Origin: an uncultured Prochlorococcus sp.
GTDB taxonomy: Bacteria > Cyanobacteriota > Cyanobacteriia > PCC-6307 > Cyanobiaceae
NCBI GenBank assembly: GCA_902519235.1
Contig: CABYJE010000001.1
Location: 124,001-188,000, forward strand
Direction of reading: 5' to 3'
Length of the DNA: 64,000 bases
The position numbers were made by a program, and so were the translations under genes. The notes under the pieces are model-generated. The model was not told the DNA's origin. It was given only the letters and a program-made list of their open reading frames with translations, and did not search any database. Shown here one piece after another: positions 11,730-22,719 of this stretch (position 1 is its first letter; every line of letters starts with the position of its first letter).

Positions 11730-11934
11730 AATTAATATTGATTTTTACAACATTTAAAAAAATACTTAATATTTTAAATTTTTTTTAATTTTTATGAAAT
11801 CCAGTTATATCAATGGATTATAAGAAATAAGCATTAAAAAAAAATTTTTTGTCTTTAAAATTTCAACGTAAAAGTAGTTTTTATTTCAATTTCAGTGCTA
11901 GCTTTTTAAAAAATCCATTATTTAGGAGGCCAGG

Positions 11935-12957
11935 GTGATGGGGATCCCTCTGGAATCTGCAAAAAGCTCTTCAGATAATAATTTTGATGAGCCAAGATTA
12001 CCAAACACTGCGGGCAAGGCTCGCAAATCGAAATCCAGTCTTACGGCAAAACAAAGCCAAAAAAAATCTGGCAGACTCGCTTCAGATTCTATTGGCTATT
12101 ACTTAAGTAGCATTGGTAGAGTACCTCTTTTGACTCCAGCAGAGGAAATAGAGTTGGCTCATCATGTTCAGAACATGAAAAAGTTACTGCAAATTCCTGA
12201 AAATGATAGAACGCAACGAAATCTTTATCAAATTAAAATTGGCAAAAGAGCCAGAGATAGAATGATGGCAGCTAATCTAAGGCTTGTTGTCTCCGTTGCA
12301 AAAAAATACCAAAACCAAGGGCTTGAATTATTAGACCTTGTCCAGGAAGGAGCTATTGGCCTTGAAAGAGCTGTAGATAAATTTGATCCTGCTATGGGAT
12401 ATAAATTTTCAACTTATGCTTACTGGTGGATTAGACAAGGAATGACAAGGGCTATAGATAACAGTGCAAGAACAATCCGTTTGCCTATTCACATAAGTGA
12501 AAAACTATCCAAAATGAGAAGAGTCTCTAGAGAATTATCACATAAATTTGGTAGGCAACCTACCAGATTGGAAATGGCAACTGAAATGGGAATTGATCAA
12601 AAAGATTTAGAAGATTTAATTTCTCAAAGTGCTCCTTGCGCTTCACTAGATGCTCACGCAAGAGGCGAAGAAGATAGAAGTACTCTTGGTGAACTCATAC
12701 CTGATCCAAACTGTGAAGAGCCTATGGAAGGTATGGATAGAAGTATTCAAAAAGAGCATTTAGGAACTTGGCTTTCTCAATTAAATGAAAGAGAACAAAA
12801 AATAATGAAGCTAAGATTTGGCCTAGATGGTGAAGAACCATTAACACTCGCAGAAATAGGAAGACAAATTAATGTTTCACGAGAAAGAGTAAGGCAATTA
12901 GAAGCTAAAGCAATATTAAAACTTAGAGTAATGACAACTCATCAAAAAGCAGCTTAA
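11935..12957 (+). CDS. RNA polymerase sigma-70 family factor (cyanobacterial group 2 type)
   Basis: 340 aa; DSIGYYLSSIGRVPLLTPAEEIELA, GLELLDLVQEGAIGLERAVDKFDPAMGYKFSTYAYWWIRQ, region 4 HTH; GGAGG-type RBS just upstream. Confidence 0.93.
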   Translation: MMGIPLESAKSSSDNNFDEPRLPNTAGKARKSKSSLTAKQSQKKSGRLASDSIGYYLSSIGRVPLLTPAEEIELAHHVQNMKKLLQIPENDRTQRNLYQIKIGKRARDRMMAANLRLVVSVAKKYQNQGLELLDLVQEGAIGLERAVDKFDPAMGYKFSTYAYWWIRQGMTRAIDNSARTIRLPIHISEKLSKMRRVSRELSHKFGRQPTRLEMATEMGIDQKDLEDLISQSAPCASLDAHARGEEDRSTLGELIPDPNCEEPMEGMDRSIQKEHLGTWLSQLNEREQKIMKLRFGLDGEEPLTLAEIGRQINVSRERVRQLEAKAILKLRVMTTHQKAA

Positions 12958-12962
12958 ACAAA

Positions 12963-13604
12963 TTGATAAAATTTACCTTAATTTTATTATATTTATTTTC
13001 GATTTTTTTAATATCAATAGTTTTTAAAAAATTTAATGAAAATAGCAGAGAAGTCGTCAGGAAAATAATACATATTGGAATAGGACCTTTAATACCAATT
13101 GCTCAATTTTTAAAAATTAATCAAAACTCGGCTCTAATTTTTACAGGAATTGTTTCATTAATGGTTTTCATCAATTACACCTATAAATTATTTCCAACAA
13201 TTGAGGATGTAGAGAGAAAGAGTTATGGAACATTATTTTATTGTCTAAGTTTATTTATTTTGATTTATCTTTTCTGGGATAAAAATCCATATGCACTAAT
13301 TAGTGGATTTTTCATAATGACTTTTGGTGATGGATTAGCTGGGTTAATAGGAAAAAGCTTTAACTCAAAGAGTTGGACTTTTTTTAAACAAAAAAAATCT
13401 TTATACGGGACTATGACTATGTTTTTAACAAGTTTGATAGTAGTTTGCTCAATGGGATACGCCCAACAAAATAGTTTAAATTTAAATTATTTTACAATAG
13501 CGTTTTTTGCGACTTTGCTCGAACAATTTAGTGTTTTAGGAATAGATAATTTCGTTGTTCCAATTTCTGCAGCATTATTTTTTAATTTTTTTATAACTAG
13601 CTAA
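12963..13604 (+). CDS. Phytol/dolichol kinase-like membrane protein
   Basis: 213 aa multi-TM; REVVRKIIHIGIGPL and FGDGLAGLIGKSF motifs of the CTP-dependent polyprenol kinase family. Confidence 0.7.
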   Translation: MIKFTLILLYLFSIFLISIVFKKFNENSREVVRKIIHIGIGPLIPIAQFLKINQNSALIFTGIVSLMVFINYTYKLFPTIEDVERKSYGTLFYCLSLFILIYLFWDKNPYALISGFFIMTFGDGLAGLIGKSFNSKSWTFFKQKKSLYGTMTMFLTSLIVVCSMGYAQQNSLNLNYFTIAFFATLLEQFSVLGIDNFVVPISAALFFNFFITS

Positions 13605-14664
13605 GTGAATTGTATAAAATAGCAAGTAATTCTTTGGTTGTTTCTATATCTATGCATGCATCTGTAATGCTTCTGCCAAACTGTAGATCCTCTTTTTTTA
13701 AAAGTTTTTGATTGCCGTCCTTCAAATGACTTTCAAGCATAACTCCTAAAATATTTTTTTCACCATTGCTAATTTGAGAAGCTATATTTTTTAGCACTTC
13801 CGACTGTTTTCGGAAATCTTTATTGGAATTACCATGACTACAATCAATCATCACTTTATGGGGAAGATTAGATTGCTTCAATTCAGAGGAAATTCTTTTA
13901 ATATGTTCACTTTCAAAATTTGGGCCTTTTGAACCGCCTCTTAAAACAATATGTCCATCTGGATTACCAGTTGTATTAACAATAGAAGCCATTCCATTTT
14001 CATTTACACCTAAGAAATGATGAGATTTTGAAGCTGACTGCATTGCATTTATTGCAGTAGTAAAAGAACCATCTGTACCATTTTTAAAACCTATAGGCAT
14101 TGACAATCCTGATGCCATTTCCCGATGAGTTTGACTTTCAGTAGTCCGCGCGCCTATGGCTGTCCAACTTATTAAATCGGCAATATATTGAGGAACTATT
14201 GGATCTAGTAATTCTGTAGCAGAGGGGATTCCACGAGTTGCTAGATATGAAAGCAAACTTCTTGCCCTTCTTAAACCAGTATTAATATCATAAGAATTAT
14301 CTAGATGAGGATCATTTATCAATCCTTTCCAACCAATAGTTGTTCTTGGTTTTTCAAAATATACTCTCATGATTATTTCTAATTTATCTTTATAAATTTC
14401 TCGAAAGTTTTGAATATATTTTGAATATTCTTTTGCCGCCTCTATATCATGAATTGAACATGGACCGACAATGACTAAAAGCTTCTGATCATTATGATGC
14501 AAAATATTTTGTATCGATCTTCTAGTTTTAGATACTGTATTAGCAGAGTCTTGATCTAAGGGTATATCATTATGTAATCTGCTTGGAGGTATTAATGGAC
14601 GTGTCTCAACAACATGTAAATCTGATGTCTTTTCTAAAGCAGAATTATTTGATGATGTCTTCAT
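13597..14664 (-). CDS. 3-deoxy-7-phosphoheptulonate (DAHP) synthase
   Basis: 355 aa; VGPCSIHD, RVYFEKPRTTIGWKGLINDP, IDCSHGNSNKD (AroF/G/H family). Confidence 0.95.
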   Translation of the reverse strand: MKTSSNNSALEKTSDLHVVETRPLIPPSRLHNDIPLDQDSANTVSKTRRSIQNILHHNDQKLLVIVGPCSIHDIEAAKEYSKYIQNFREIYKDKLEIIMRVYFEKPRTTIGWKGLINDPHLDNSYDINTGLRRARSLLSYLATRGIPSATELLDPIVPQYIADLISWTAIGARTTESQTHREMASGLSMPIGFKNGTDGSFTTAINAMQSASKSHHFLGVNENGMASIVNTTGNPDGHIVLRGGSKGPNFESEHIKRISSELKQSNLPHKVMIDCSHGNSNKDFRKQSEVLKNIASQISNGEKNILGVMLESHLKDGNQKLLKKEDLQFGRSITDACIDIETTKELLAILYNSLS

Positions 14665-14761
14665 TGATTAATTAAGAAGTTTGAATATTTAAAAAAGCAT
14701 TTATGAATACTCTCCTTTTCAATATTAAAAATAACAATAGATTAGGCATTAAACCTTACTA

Positions 14762-17335
14762 ATGAAGAATTTGGAAACATTGCTAAAAGATTATGCAGAT
14801 CACGTAGCTGAAAGAGCTGCCAAAGGTATACCACCTTTACCTTTAAATGCTGAGCAAACAAATTGCATTACAAAGTTATTGGAACAAGATAGTACTTTCG
14901 ATTCATCTTATTTACTTGATTTACTTATCAATAGAGTACCACCAGGAGTTGATGAGGCTGCTTATGTAAAAGCAAGCTGGCTTACGGCTATTGTTAATTC
15001 CGAAAAATATTGCAAATCAATAAATCCCGAAAAAGCAATTGAAATACTAGGAACAATGATAGGCGGATACAATGTGAATTCTTTAGTTGAAATACTTAAA
15101 GGAGAAAATAGTTTACTTGCTAAAAAAGCGGCAGAAGTTTTAAAAAATATTATTCTTGTTTACGACTCAGCTAATGAAATTTATGAATTAGCTCAAAATA
15201 ATATTTATGCAAAAGAGGTGTTAGATAGTTGGGCAAATGCAGAATGGTTCAAAAATAAAAAAGTTCTGGAAAAAGAGATTACTTGTTTAGTATTTAAAGT
15301 CGACGGCGAGACAAACACAGACGACTTATCACCGGCTGTACATGCAACATCACGCCCGGATATTCCGATGCATGCATTAGCTATGTTGGAATTTAAAATA
15401 CCTAATGGACTAAAGATTCTTGATAATTTAAAAAAACAAAATCTACCAATAGCTTATGTTGGAGATGTTGTTGGAACGGGGAGTTCTAGAAAATCTGCTA
15501 TTAATTCCCTTATTTGGCATATAGGAGAAGATATCGCTTTCGTTCCGAACAAAAAAACAGGTGGAATAATAATTGGCAGCAAAATAGCTCCAATTTTCTT
15601 TAATACTGCACAAGATTCAGGAGCTTTGCCTATAGAAGCTGACGTATCCCGTATGAAAACAGGAGATGTTATTAAAATATATCCTTATAAAGGCATTATT
15701 AAAAAAATTGAAAAAGATTCAAATACTGAAGAATTAATAAGCAAATTCAACTTATATCCAGCAACTCTTACTGATGAAATTCAAGCTGGCGGAAGAATTA
15801 ATCTTATGATTGGAAGATCTCTTACAGACAAAATTAGATACAAATTAAATTATAAACCAAGTGAAATATTTACCAGGCCACAAAATCCAACCAAAAGCAC
15901 TGCAGGCTTTACTCAAGCTCAAAAAATTGTAGGAAAAGCCTGCGGTTTAGATGGAGTTAGGCCAGGAATGACCTGTGAGCCAATTATGACCACAGTTGGT
16001 AGTCAAGATACTACTGGACCAATGACGAGAGATGAATTAAAAGAACTTGCTTGTTTAGGCTTTACTGCAGATTTAGTAATGCAAAGTTTTTGTCATACAG
16101 CCGCATATCCTAAACCAATAGATCTAGTTACCCATAAAGAATTACCTGATTTTATATCTCAAAGAGGTGGAGTAGCTCTTAAGCCTGGAGACGGCATAAT
16201 TCATAGTTGGCTAAACAGAATGCTTCTACCCGACACTGTTGGCACAGGTGGAGATAGTCATACAAGATTTCCTCTTGGCATTTCATTTCCTGGAGGCTCG
16301 GGCATTGTTGCCTTTGCCGCTGCAATAGGATCAATGCCATTAAATATGCCGGAATCTGTCCTGGTTAAATTTAAGGGAGAATTATTACCAGGAATTACTC
16401 TGAGAGATTTAGTAAATGCAATCCCTCTTTTTGCAATTAAAAAAGGACTCTTAACTGTTGAGAAAGAAAATAAGAAAAATATATTTAACGGTAAAATTAT
16501 GGAAATTGAGGGATTACCAAACCTAAAACTTGAACAAGCTTTTGAACTTACTGATGCCACTGCAGAACGCTCATGCGCTGGTAGCACGATACTTCTATCC
16601 CAAGAAACTGTTCAAGAGTACTTAAGAAGCAATATTTGCCTGCTAGAAAAAATGATCGAGAGCAATTATGAAGATTCAAAATCGATTTCAAGAAGAATCA
16701 ATGATATGAAAAATTGGTTAAAAAAACCATCATTAATTCAACCTGATTTCAACGCTCAATATGAAGAAATCATTGAAATTGATTTAGCAAAAGTAAAACA
16801 ACCTATAGTTGCTTGCCCTAACGATCCAGATAATGTAAAAGAAATAACTGATGTTGCAAATACAAATATTGATGAGGTTTTTATAGGTTCTTGCATGACA
16901 AATATTGGTCATTACAGGGCAGCTGCAAAAGTTCTTGAAGGTGTACAAAATTTAAAATCTAAATTATGGATTTGTCCACCAACAAAAATGGATGAAGAAA
17001 CTCTAAAAGCTGAAGGCTACTATAAAATATTCGAAGATTGTGGTGCAAGGTTAGAGTTACCAGGCTGTTCTTTATGTATGGGAAATCAAGCCAGAGTAGA
17101 TGATGGTTCCATAGTTTTTTCTACAAGTACAAGAAATTTTGATAATAGACTTGGCAAGAATGCACAAGTCTTTTTAGGCAGCGCTGAATTAGCAGCAGTT
17201 TGCGCACTGCTTGGAAAAATACCTGAAATTGAAGAATATCAGGATATTACTAAAAATAAAATTAATCCATATTCAGATGAACTTTATCGCTATCTTCAAT
17301 TTGATGAAATACACGATTTCAGCTTGACTAAGTAA
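14762..17335 (+). CDS. acnB: Aconitate hydratase B
   Basis: 857 aa; DDLSPAVHATSRPDIPMHALAM, VGTGGDSHTRFPLGISFPGGSG, GCSLCMGNQARV. Confidence 0.96.
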   Translation: MKNLETLLKDYADHVAERAAKGIPPLPLNAEQTNCITKLLEQDSTFDSSYLLDLLINRVPPGVDEAAYVKASWLTAIVNSEKYCKSINPEKAIEILGTMIGGYNVNSLVEILKGENSLLAKKAAEVLKNIILVYDSANEIYELAQNNIYAKEVLDSWANAEWFKNKKVLEKEITCLVFKVDGETNTDDLSPAVHATSRPDIPMHALAMLEFKIPNGLKILDNLKKQNLPIAYVGDVVGTGSSRKSAINSLIWHIGEDIAFVPNKKTGGIIIGSKIAPIFFNTAQDSGALPIEADVSRMKTGDVIKIYPYKGIIKKIEKDSNTEELISKFNLYPATLTDEIQAGGRINLMIGRSLTDKIRYKLNYKPSEIFTRPQNPTKSTAGFTQAQKIVGKACGLDGVRPGMTCEPIMTTVGSQDTTGPMTRDELKELACLGFTADLVMQSFCHTAAYPKPIDLVTHKELPDFISQRGGVALKPGDGIIHSWLNRMLLPDTVGTGGDSHTRFPLGISFPGGSGIVAFAAAIGSMPLNMPESVLVKFKGELLPGITLRDLVNAIPLFAIKKGLLTVEKENKKNIFNGKIMEIEGLPNLKLEQAFELTDATAERSCAGSTILLSQETVQEYLRSNICLLEKMIESNYEDSKSISRRINDMKNWLKKPSLIQPDFNAQYEEIIEIDLAKVKQPIVACPNDPDNVKEITDVANTNIDEVFIGSCMTNIGHYRAAAKVLEGVQNLKSKLWICPPTKMDEETLKAEGYYKIFEDCGARLELPGCSLCMGNQARVDDGSIVFSTSTRNFDNRLGKNAQVFLGSAELAAVCALLGKIPEIEEYQDITKNKINPYSDELYRYLQFDEIHDFSLTK

Positions 17336-17344
17336 TCATGGACT

Positions 17345-18703
17345 ATGCCAAACTTTATAAAAGATAATATTCGAAAAACAAGTAATAATTCCTCTCGTAG
17401 CATCAAAAAATTATTAAAACAAAGATCTCTAGTCGTTGCATTCTCTCTATTATTAACAGGTTTAGGGGCCTCAGTTACAAGCATATTTTTTAAAACTGGG
17501 ATCTATTTTATTAATAATTGGAGATTGGCATTATTAGAGCAATTCCCATCTATTGCGGTCTTACCTATTTTTGGAGCTCTAGGAGGAGCTATTGCAGGAT
17601 ATTTGATCAAAAATTTAGCGCCTGCTGCTAAAGGTTCGGGAGTGAGTCAAATCATGGGTTTCTTAAGACATAAAAAAGTTCCAATGAATTTAAAGGTAGG
17701 ATTAGTAAAGCTCCTATCAGGAATTATTGCTATTGGTAGTGGATTCCCTTTAGGCCCAGAAGGTCCATCAGTTCAAATGGGAGGATCTGTAGCTTGGCAA
17801 ATGGCCAAGTGGCTCAAAGCTCCTACAGCTTTCAGAAGAGTAATTGTAGCAGCAGGCGGTGGTGCTGGAATAGCTGCAGTATTTAGCGCTCCATTAGGAG
17901 GGTTTGTCTATGCAATAGAAGAGTTATTAAACTCTGCTAGACCAGTCATTTTGCTATTAGTAGTAATTACAACTTTTATTGCAGATTCATCTGCTGATAT
18001 CATTCAAGCCTTGGGTTTAGATCCTAAAGCAGGAGGCTTTGATTTTAACCTCGGATTTATAATTCAAAAAGAATATGATCCATCTGTTTTTTTCTTACCT
18101 GTAGATTTTATTTACTTAGTTTTACTAGGGATAATTATTGGGATATTTGCAGAATTGTACAGCCGATATGTTTTGTTAATGCAAAATCTTGGGAAGAAGT
18201 GGTATAAAAATAAATTTGTTTTAAAAATGAGTATCTGTGGACTAATTTTAGGAAGTATCTACTCTTGTTTACCCAGTACATTTCATAATTTAGATGAATT
18301 GCAGAAAATAATAGCTGAGCAAAATACAAGTATTGGAATTGCTTTATTAGCAGTTTTAGTACTATTTATCACGACAGGTTTAGCTGCAGCTTCTGGAGCA
18401 CCTGGAGGATTATTCTATCCAATGCTTACTTTAGGAGGGTCAATCGGACTAATAATGGGAAACTGGGTAGATATTGCGACAGGGCATGCGCCAAGTACGT
18501 TCATTTTTGCGGGAATGGGAGCTTTCGTAGCTGGATGTTCGCGAACACCAATAACAGCAATGTTTTTAGCTTTTGCTTTAACAAAAAATTTGTTAATAAT
18601 GAAACCTGTCTTAATCAGCTGCATTGCTAGTTTCTTAATAGCAAGAGCTTTTAATGAAGAATCAATTTATGAAAGACAAATAAAAATAGAATTAGAAGAC
18701 TAA
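17345..18703 (+). CDS. ClC-family chloride channel / H+-Cl- exchanger-like protein
   Basis: 452 aa multi-TM; GSGFPLGPEGPSVQMGG, SGAPGGLFYPMLTLGG. Confidence 0.92.
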   Translation: MPNFIKDNIRKTSNNSSRSIKKLLKQRSLVVAFSLLLTGLGASVTSIFFKTGIYFINNWRLALLEQFPSIAVLPIFGALGGAIAGYLIKNLAPAAKGSGVSQIMGFLRHKKVPMNLKVGLVKLLSGIIAIGSGFPLGPEGPSVQMGGSVAWQMAKWLKAPTAFRRVIVAAGGGAGIAAVFSAPLGGFVYAIEELLNSARPVILLLVVITTFIADSSADIIQALGLDPKAGGFDFNLGFIIQKEYDPSVFFLPVDFIYLVLLGIIIGIFAELYSRYVLLMQNLGKKWYKNKFVLKMSICGLILGSIYSCLPSTFHNLDELQKIIAEQNTSIGIALLAVLVLFITTGLAAASGAPGGLFYPMLTLGGSIGLIMGNWVDIATGHAPSTFIFAGMGAFVAGCSRTPITAMFLAFALTKNLLIMKPVLISCIASFLIARAFNEESIYERQIKIELED

Positions 18704-18713
18704 GAAAATATCT

Positions 18714-19568
18714 TCAATCAAAAACAGCAGTTTTACTGTTATAGACAAACACTTGATGATTTAGATGTAATCTAACCGCTCTTGCTAAAGCTATTCTTTC
18801 AATATCTCTTCCTTTTCTTATCAAATCATCAACTTCATCCCTATGGCTTACATTAACTGTGCATTGCTCTATTATCGGGCCTTCATCAAGATCTTCTGTC
18901 ACATAGTGTGCAGTAGCACCGATTAATTTAACACCTCTCTTCCATGCTCGATGATATGGTTGCCCGCCCTTAAATGCAGGTAAGAACGAATGATGAATAT
19001 TTATAATTGAGGAAAACTTTTTTAAAAAAGAGTTACTCAAAATTTGCATATATTTGGCTAATACAACAAGATCAATTGCATATTCGTTTAATAAATTTAA
19101 AAATTGATCTTCAACAATAGATTTATCAATATTAAAGGTATCGATATAGACAAATTTTGCATTAAAGTCATTTGCAATATTTTCAAGATCAGAATGATTA
19201 GAAATTATTAATGGAACTTTCATTTTGAGTTCACCATTTCTTACTCGCCAAAGCAAATCAATCAAACAATGATTTTGTTTACTCACGAAAATAGCAACAT
19301 TTGGAATTTCATCAGAATAATTTACGTTAAATTTTCCATTTACTTCATCTGCAATTTTTTGAAATTCTTTGTAGATTTCATCTCTATTAAAAGACGCATT
19401 TTTACTATTCCATTCAATTCGACTAAGAAATAAACCTGCATCTTGATCTGTATGATGATCAGAATGTTTTATGTTTCCACCGTAATTCCAAATCCAACTT
19501 GTGAGCAAACTTACAAGGCCAGGACGATCAGGACAAACAATTTTGAATATAATTGAAGGATGTTCCAA
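18714..19568 (-). CDS. purU: Formyltetrahydrofolate deformylase
   Basis: 284 aa; ACT-like N terminus (CPDRPGLVSLLTSW), NIHHSFLPAFKGGQPYHRAWKRGVKLIGATAHYV. Confidence 0.95.
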   Translation of the reverse strand: MEHPSIIFKIVCPDRPGLVSLLTSWIWNYGGNIKHSDHHTDQDAGLFLSRIEWNSKNASFNRDEIYKEFQKIADEVNGKFNVNYSDEIPNVAIFVSKQNHCLIDLLWRVRNGELKMKVPLIISNHSDLENIANDFNAKFVYIDTFNIDKSIVEDQFLNLLNEYAIDLVVLAKYMQILSNSFLKKFSSIINIHHSFLPAFKGGQPYHRAWKRGVKLIGATAHYVTEDLDEGPIIEQCTVNVSHRDEVDDLIRKGRDIERIALARAVRLHLNHQVFVYNSKTAVFD

Positions 19569-19615
19569 AAAAATTTAACTATTAAGTCCAATAAGCAAGT
19601 ATATCTAATATATCA

Positions 19616-20698
19616 ATGAAAAGCTTAAAAGAAAATTTTCAAAAAGCACATATAGTTATTATTGGATCAGGGATTATTGGAAAATTTAACGCCTCAGAAT
19701 TATCAGAATTAGGTTTTCAGATAACAATAATAGATTCAACTCAACTCCAAAATAGTAGCAATGCAGCTTTAGGATTGCTAATGGGTAATATGTATCAAAA
19801 AAGAAGAGGTAGAAGTTGGGATCTCAGGAAACAAAGCATTGAATTATGGCCACAATGGATTACATTATTGAAAAAATTTAATTATGAATTAAATATCGAA
19901 AAACCATTGATACAACTAACTACTAATGACGAAAAGTTCAAAAAATTAGAGAAATTTATTTATGAAAATAATGATCAAAACTTACAAATTTTAAAAAAAG
20001 ACTCAATATTTATCAAGTATATCAATAAAGCCTTCCAAACAAAAAATATAAAAGGAATGATTTCCTTCCAAGATGGAAGAATAAATGCTTTATCGTTACT
20101 TCAAACATTAGATAAATATCTAAAACATAAAAAAGTAAATTATTTACAAGGAGAGATCATAAAAATAAGAAAATCAAACGGTCAATGGATTTCTACAACA
20201 AGGAATAATGAAAACATTAAATCTGACATGGTTATTTTATGTAATTCACTAAAAGCGATTGATTTGATAGATAGCCTATCTCACAACATCAAATTAAAAC
20301 CAGTTTTAGGTCAAGCTATGGAAATTGAGATAAATGATGCAGAAGTTGATTTATTATCGCTACCAAAACACTTCAATATTAATGGTAAAAATATAATTCC
20401 AAAATCAAAAAATAAGCTAATTATTGGATCAACTGACGAATTTAGTACTATGCCAGAGGAAAATACATTCGAAAAACTCACAAATTTTATCGATAAAAAA
20501 CCAAATTGGCTGATGCAAGGAAAAATTTCTAAAAAATGGTTCGGAATAAGGTCAAGACCAGATGGTGAGGCTTCACCAATAATGAAAAATCTTGAAGATG
20601 GACTAATTATATGTACAGGTTTTTATAAAAATGGGATTTTACTGGCTCCGGCTTGTTCTAAATGGGTTGCTGAAAAAATTAAAAATTACCTTAACTAA
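19616..20698 (+). CDS. FAD-dependent amine/glycine oxidase-like oxidoreductase (DAO family)
   Basis: 360 aa; [27 protein letters not shown] Rossmann motif, C-terminal [11 protein letters not shown]. Confidence 0.83.
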   Translation: MKSLKENFQKAHIVIIGSGIIGKFNASELSELGFQITIIDSTQLQNSSNAALGLLMGNMYQKRRGRSWDLRKQSIELWPQWITLLKKFNYELNIEKPLIQLTTNDEKFKKLEKFIYENNDQNLQILKKDSIFIKYINKAFQTKNIKGMISFQDGRINALSLLQTLDKYLKHKKVNYLQGEIIKIRKSNGQWISTTRNNENIKSDMVILCNSLKAIDLIDSLSHNIKLKPVLGQAMEIEINDAEVDLLSLPKHFNINGKNIIPKSKNKLIIGSTDEFSTMPEENTFEKLTNFIDKKPNWLMQGKISKKWFGIRSRPDGEASPIMKNLEDGLIICTGFYKNGILLAPACSKWVAEKIKNYLN

Positions 20699-22602
20699 TC
20701 TTTTGTTTCAGTAAAGTCTGCATCAATTACATCATCTCCACCTTTTTCGTTTGAATCACTCTGATCAGGGCCTCCTGCTGCGCCAGGTGATGGTGGCTGA
20801 TTGCCTGGTTGCTGATAAACAGATGAACCAACTGCATAAAGTTCTTGCTGAAGTTCTTCAAGAAGTTTTTTCATTGATTCATAATCTTCTTTTGAAGTTG
20901 CTTCTTTTAAAGCATTACTTTTTTCTTCAACTTTAGACTTTGCTGCAGCATCAATTTTGTCTCCCAACTCACCAAGTTGCTTTTCTGTCTGATATACAAG
21001 TGTTTCAGCTTGATTTTTTAAATCGATTTTTTCTCTTTTTTCTTTATCTGCAGATGCATTTGATTCAGCATCCTTTACCATTTTTTCTACTTCATTATCA
21101 GATAAAGTTGAAGCACCAGTGATAGAGATACTTTGCTCTTTGCCACTTCCTTTATCTTTTGCAGTAACACTAAGAATACCATTTGCATCGATATCAAATG
21201 TAACTTCAATTTGCGGCACACCTCTTGGTGCTGAAGGTATACCATCCAATCTAAAAGTTCCTAAACTTTTGTTATCAGAAGCCATTTCTCTTTCACCCTG
21301 GAGAACGTGTATTTCTACATTTGTTTGACCGTCTACAGCAGTTGAATATGTTTCAGATTTCTTAGTAGGCACTGTAGTATTTCTATTAATCATTTTTGTC
21401 ATCACTCCTCCTAAAGTCTCTACACCTAAAGAAAGTGGAGTAACGTCAAGCAACAAAATATCTTTAACCTCCCCTGCTAAAACTCCTCCCTGAATTGCAG
21501 CACCAACAGCTACTACCTCATCAGGATTAACAGTTTGATTTGGTTCTTTACCTATTATTTTTTTAACTAAATCTAAAACAGCAGGAATTCTAGATGAGCC
21601 TCCCACCATTACAACTTCATCAATTTCACTAGTAGAAATTTTCGCATCACTTATAGCTCTCTCAACTGGAGTCTTGCACCTATCAATTAAAGAAGCTGCT
21701 AATTCTTCGAATTTCGCTCTAGTAAGGTTTAAATCCAAATGTTTTGGTCCTTCAGGCGTCGCTGTGATAAAAGGCAAATTTATTTCACTTTGAGTAGCAT
21801 TTGAAAGCTCAATTTTTGCTTTTTCTGCAGCTTCAGTAAGTCTTTGCAAAGCTTGCTTGTCTTGTCTAAGATCAATCCCTTCATTTGATTTAAAAGTACT
21901 AGCTAAGTGATCTACAATGCATCTATCAAAATCATCACCACCTAAATGAGTATCTCCAGATGTAGATAAAACTTCAGTTACTCCATCACCAGCTTCAATA
22001 ACTGAGACATCAAATGTTCCTCCACCTAGATCAAAAACGAGAATTTTTTCATTTTCTTTATCCAAACCATATGCCAAAGCAGCCGCAGTTGGTTCATTAA
22101 CAATTCTGAGAACTTCTAAACCTGCAATCTTTCCGGCATCTTTAGTAGCCTGTCTTTGAGAGTCATTAAAATAAGCTGGAACTGTAATTACTGCCTGCGT
22201 AACTTTTTCACCAAGATATTTACCAGCATCATCTGCTAACTTTCTTAAAACTTGAGAACTTACTTCTTCAGGAGAGAACTGCTTATCCAAAATAGGACAT
22301 TTTAATTTAACGCTAGAACCAGATTTTTCAACAGAATAACTAACTTCTTTAGATTCTTCATTGACTTCATCAACTCTTCTACCTACAAAACGTTTTGCAG
22401 AATAAAAAGTATTTTCAGGATTCATAACAGCTTGTCTTTTTGCTATCTGTCCAACAAGCTGGTCTTGATTTTTAGTATATGCAACAACTGATGGAGTAGT
22501 TCTGAAACCCTCAGCATTTGCTATTACAGTAGGTTTACCACCTTCCATTACAGCGACACAACTGTTAGTTGTTCCTAAATCAATTCCTACAACCTTACCC
22601 AT
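20695..22602 (-). CDS. dnaK: Molecular chaperone DnaK (Hsp70)
   Basis: [22 protein letters not shown]; start set at 22602, not the ORF-track 22665, because the canonical N terminus begins at [12 protein letters not shown]. Confidence 0.97.
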   Translation of the reverse strand: MGKVVGIDLGTTNSCVAVMEGGKPTVIANAEGFRTTPSVVAYTKNQDQLVGQIAKRQAVMNPENTFYSAKRFVGRRVDEVNEESKEVSYSVEKSGSSVKLKCPILDKQFSPEEVSSQVLRKLADDAGKYLGEKVTQAVITVPAYFNDSQRQATKDAGKIAGLEVLRIVNEPTAAALAYGLDKENEKILVFDLGGGTFDVSVIEAGDGVTEVLSTSGDTHLGGDDFDRCIVDHLASTFKSNEGIDLRQDKQALQRLTEAAEKAKIELSNATQSEINLPFITATPEGPKHLDLNLTRAKFEELAASLIDRCKTPVERAISDAKISTSEIDEVVMVGGSSRIPAVLDLVKKIIGKEPNQTVNPDEVVAVGAAIQGGVLAGEVKDILLLDVTPLSLGVETLGGVMTKMINRNTTVPTKKSETYSTAVDGQTNVEIHVLQGEREMASDNKSLGTFRLDGIPSAPRGVPQIEVTFDIDANGILSVTAKDKGSGKEQSISITGASTLSDNEVEKMVKDAESNASADKEKREKIDLKNQAETLVYQTEKQLGELGDKIDAAAKSKVEEKSNALKEATSKEDYESMKKLLEELQQELYAVGSSVYQQPGNQPPSPGAAGGPDQSDSNEKGGDDVIDADFTETKD

Positions 22603-22719
22603 GGGTAAATTCTCAATATTTGATATTCTCCATAATCGGTCATTGACGTCATTATTGTTACTCAAAGACGGGGTGTGGTTCCCGAACAGATCTTTATTTT
22701 TATAGAAAAAATTCTAAAC

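Noticed and set aside
16258-16587. 109-aa antisense ORF in acnB
   Set aside because: Overlaps conserved AcnB motifs on the opposite strand; no supporting evidence.
18714-19568. purU considered as a possible purN/formyltransferase misannotation
   Set aside because: N-terminal ACT-like region plus the formyltransferase-fold motif NIHHSFLPAFKGG support formyltetrahydrofolate deformylase.
20751-21328. Three + strand ORFs antisense to dnaK
   Set aside because: Leu/His/Gln-rich shadows of the conserved dnaK C-terminal region.
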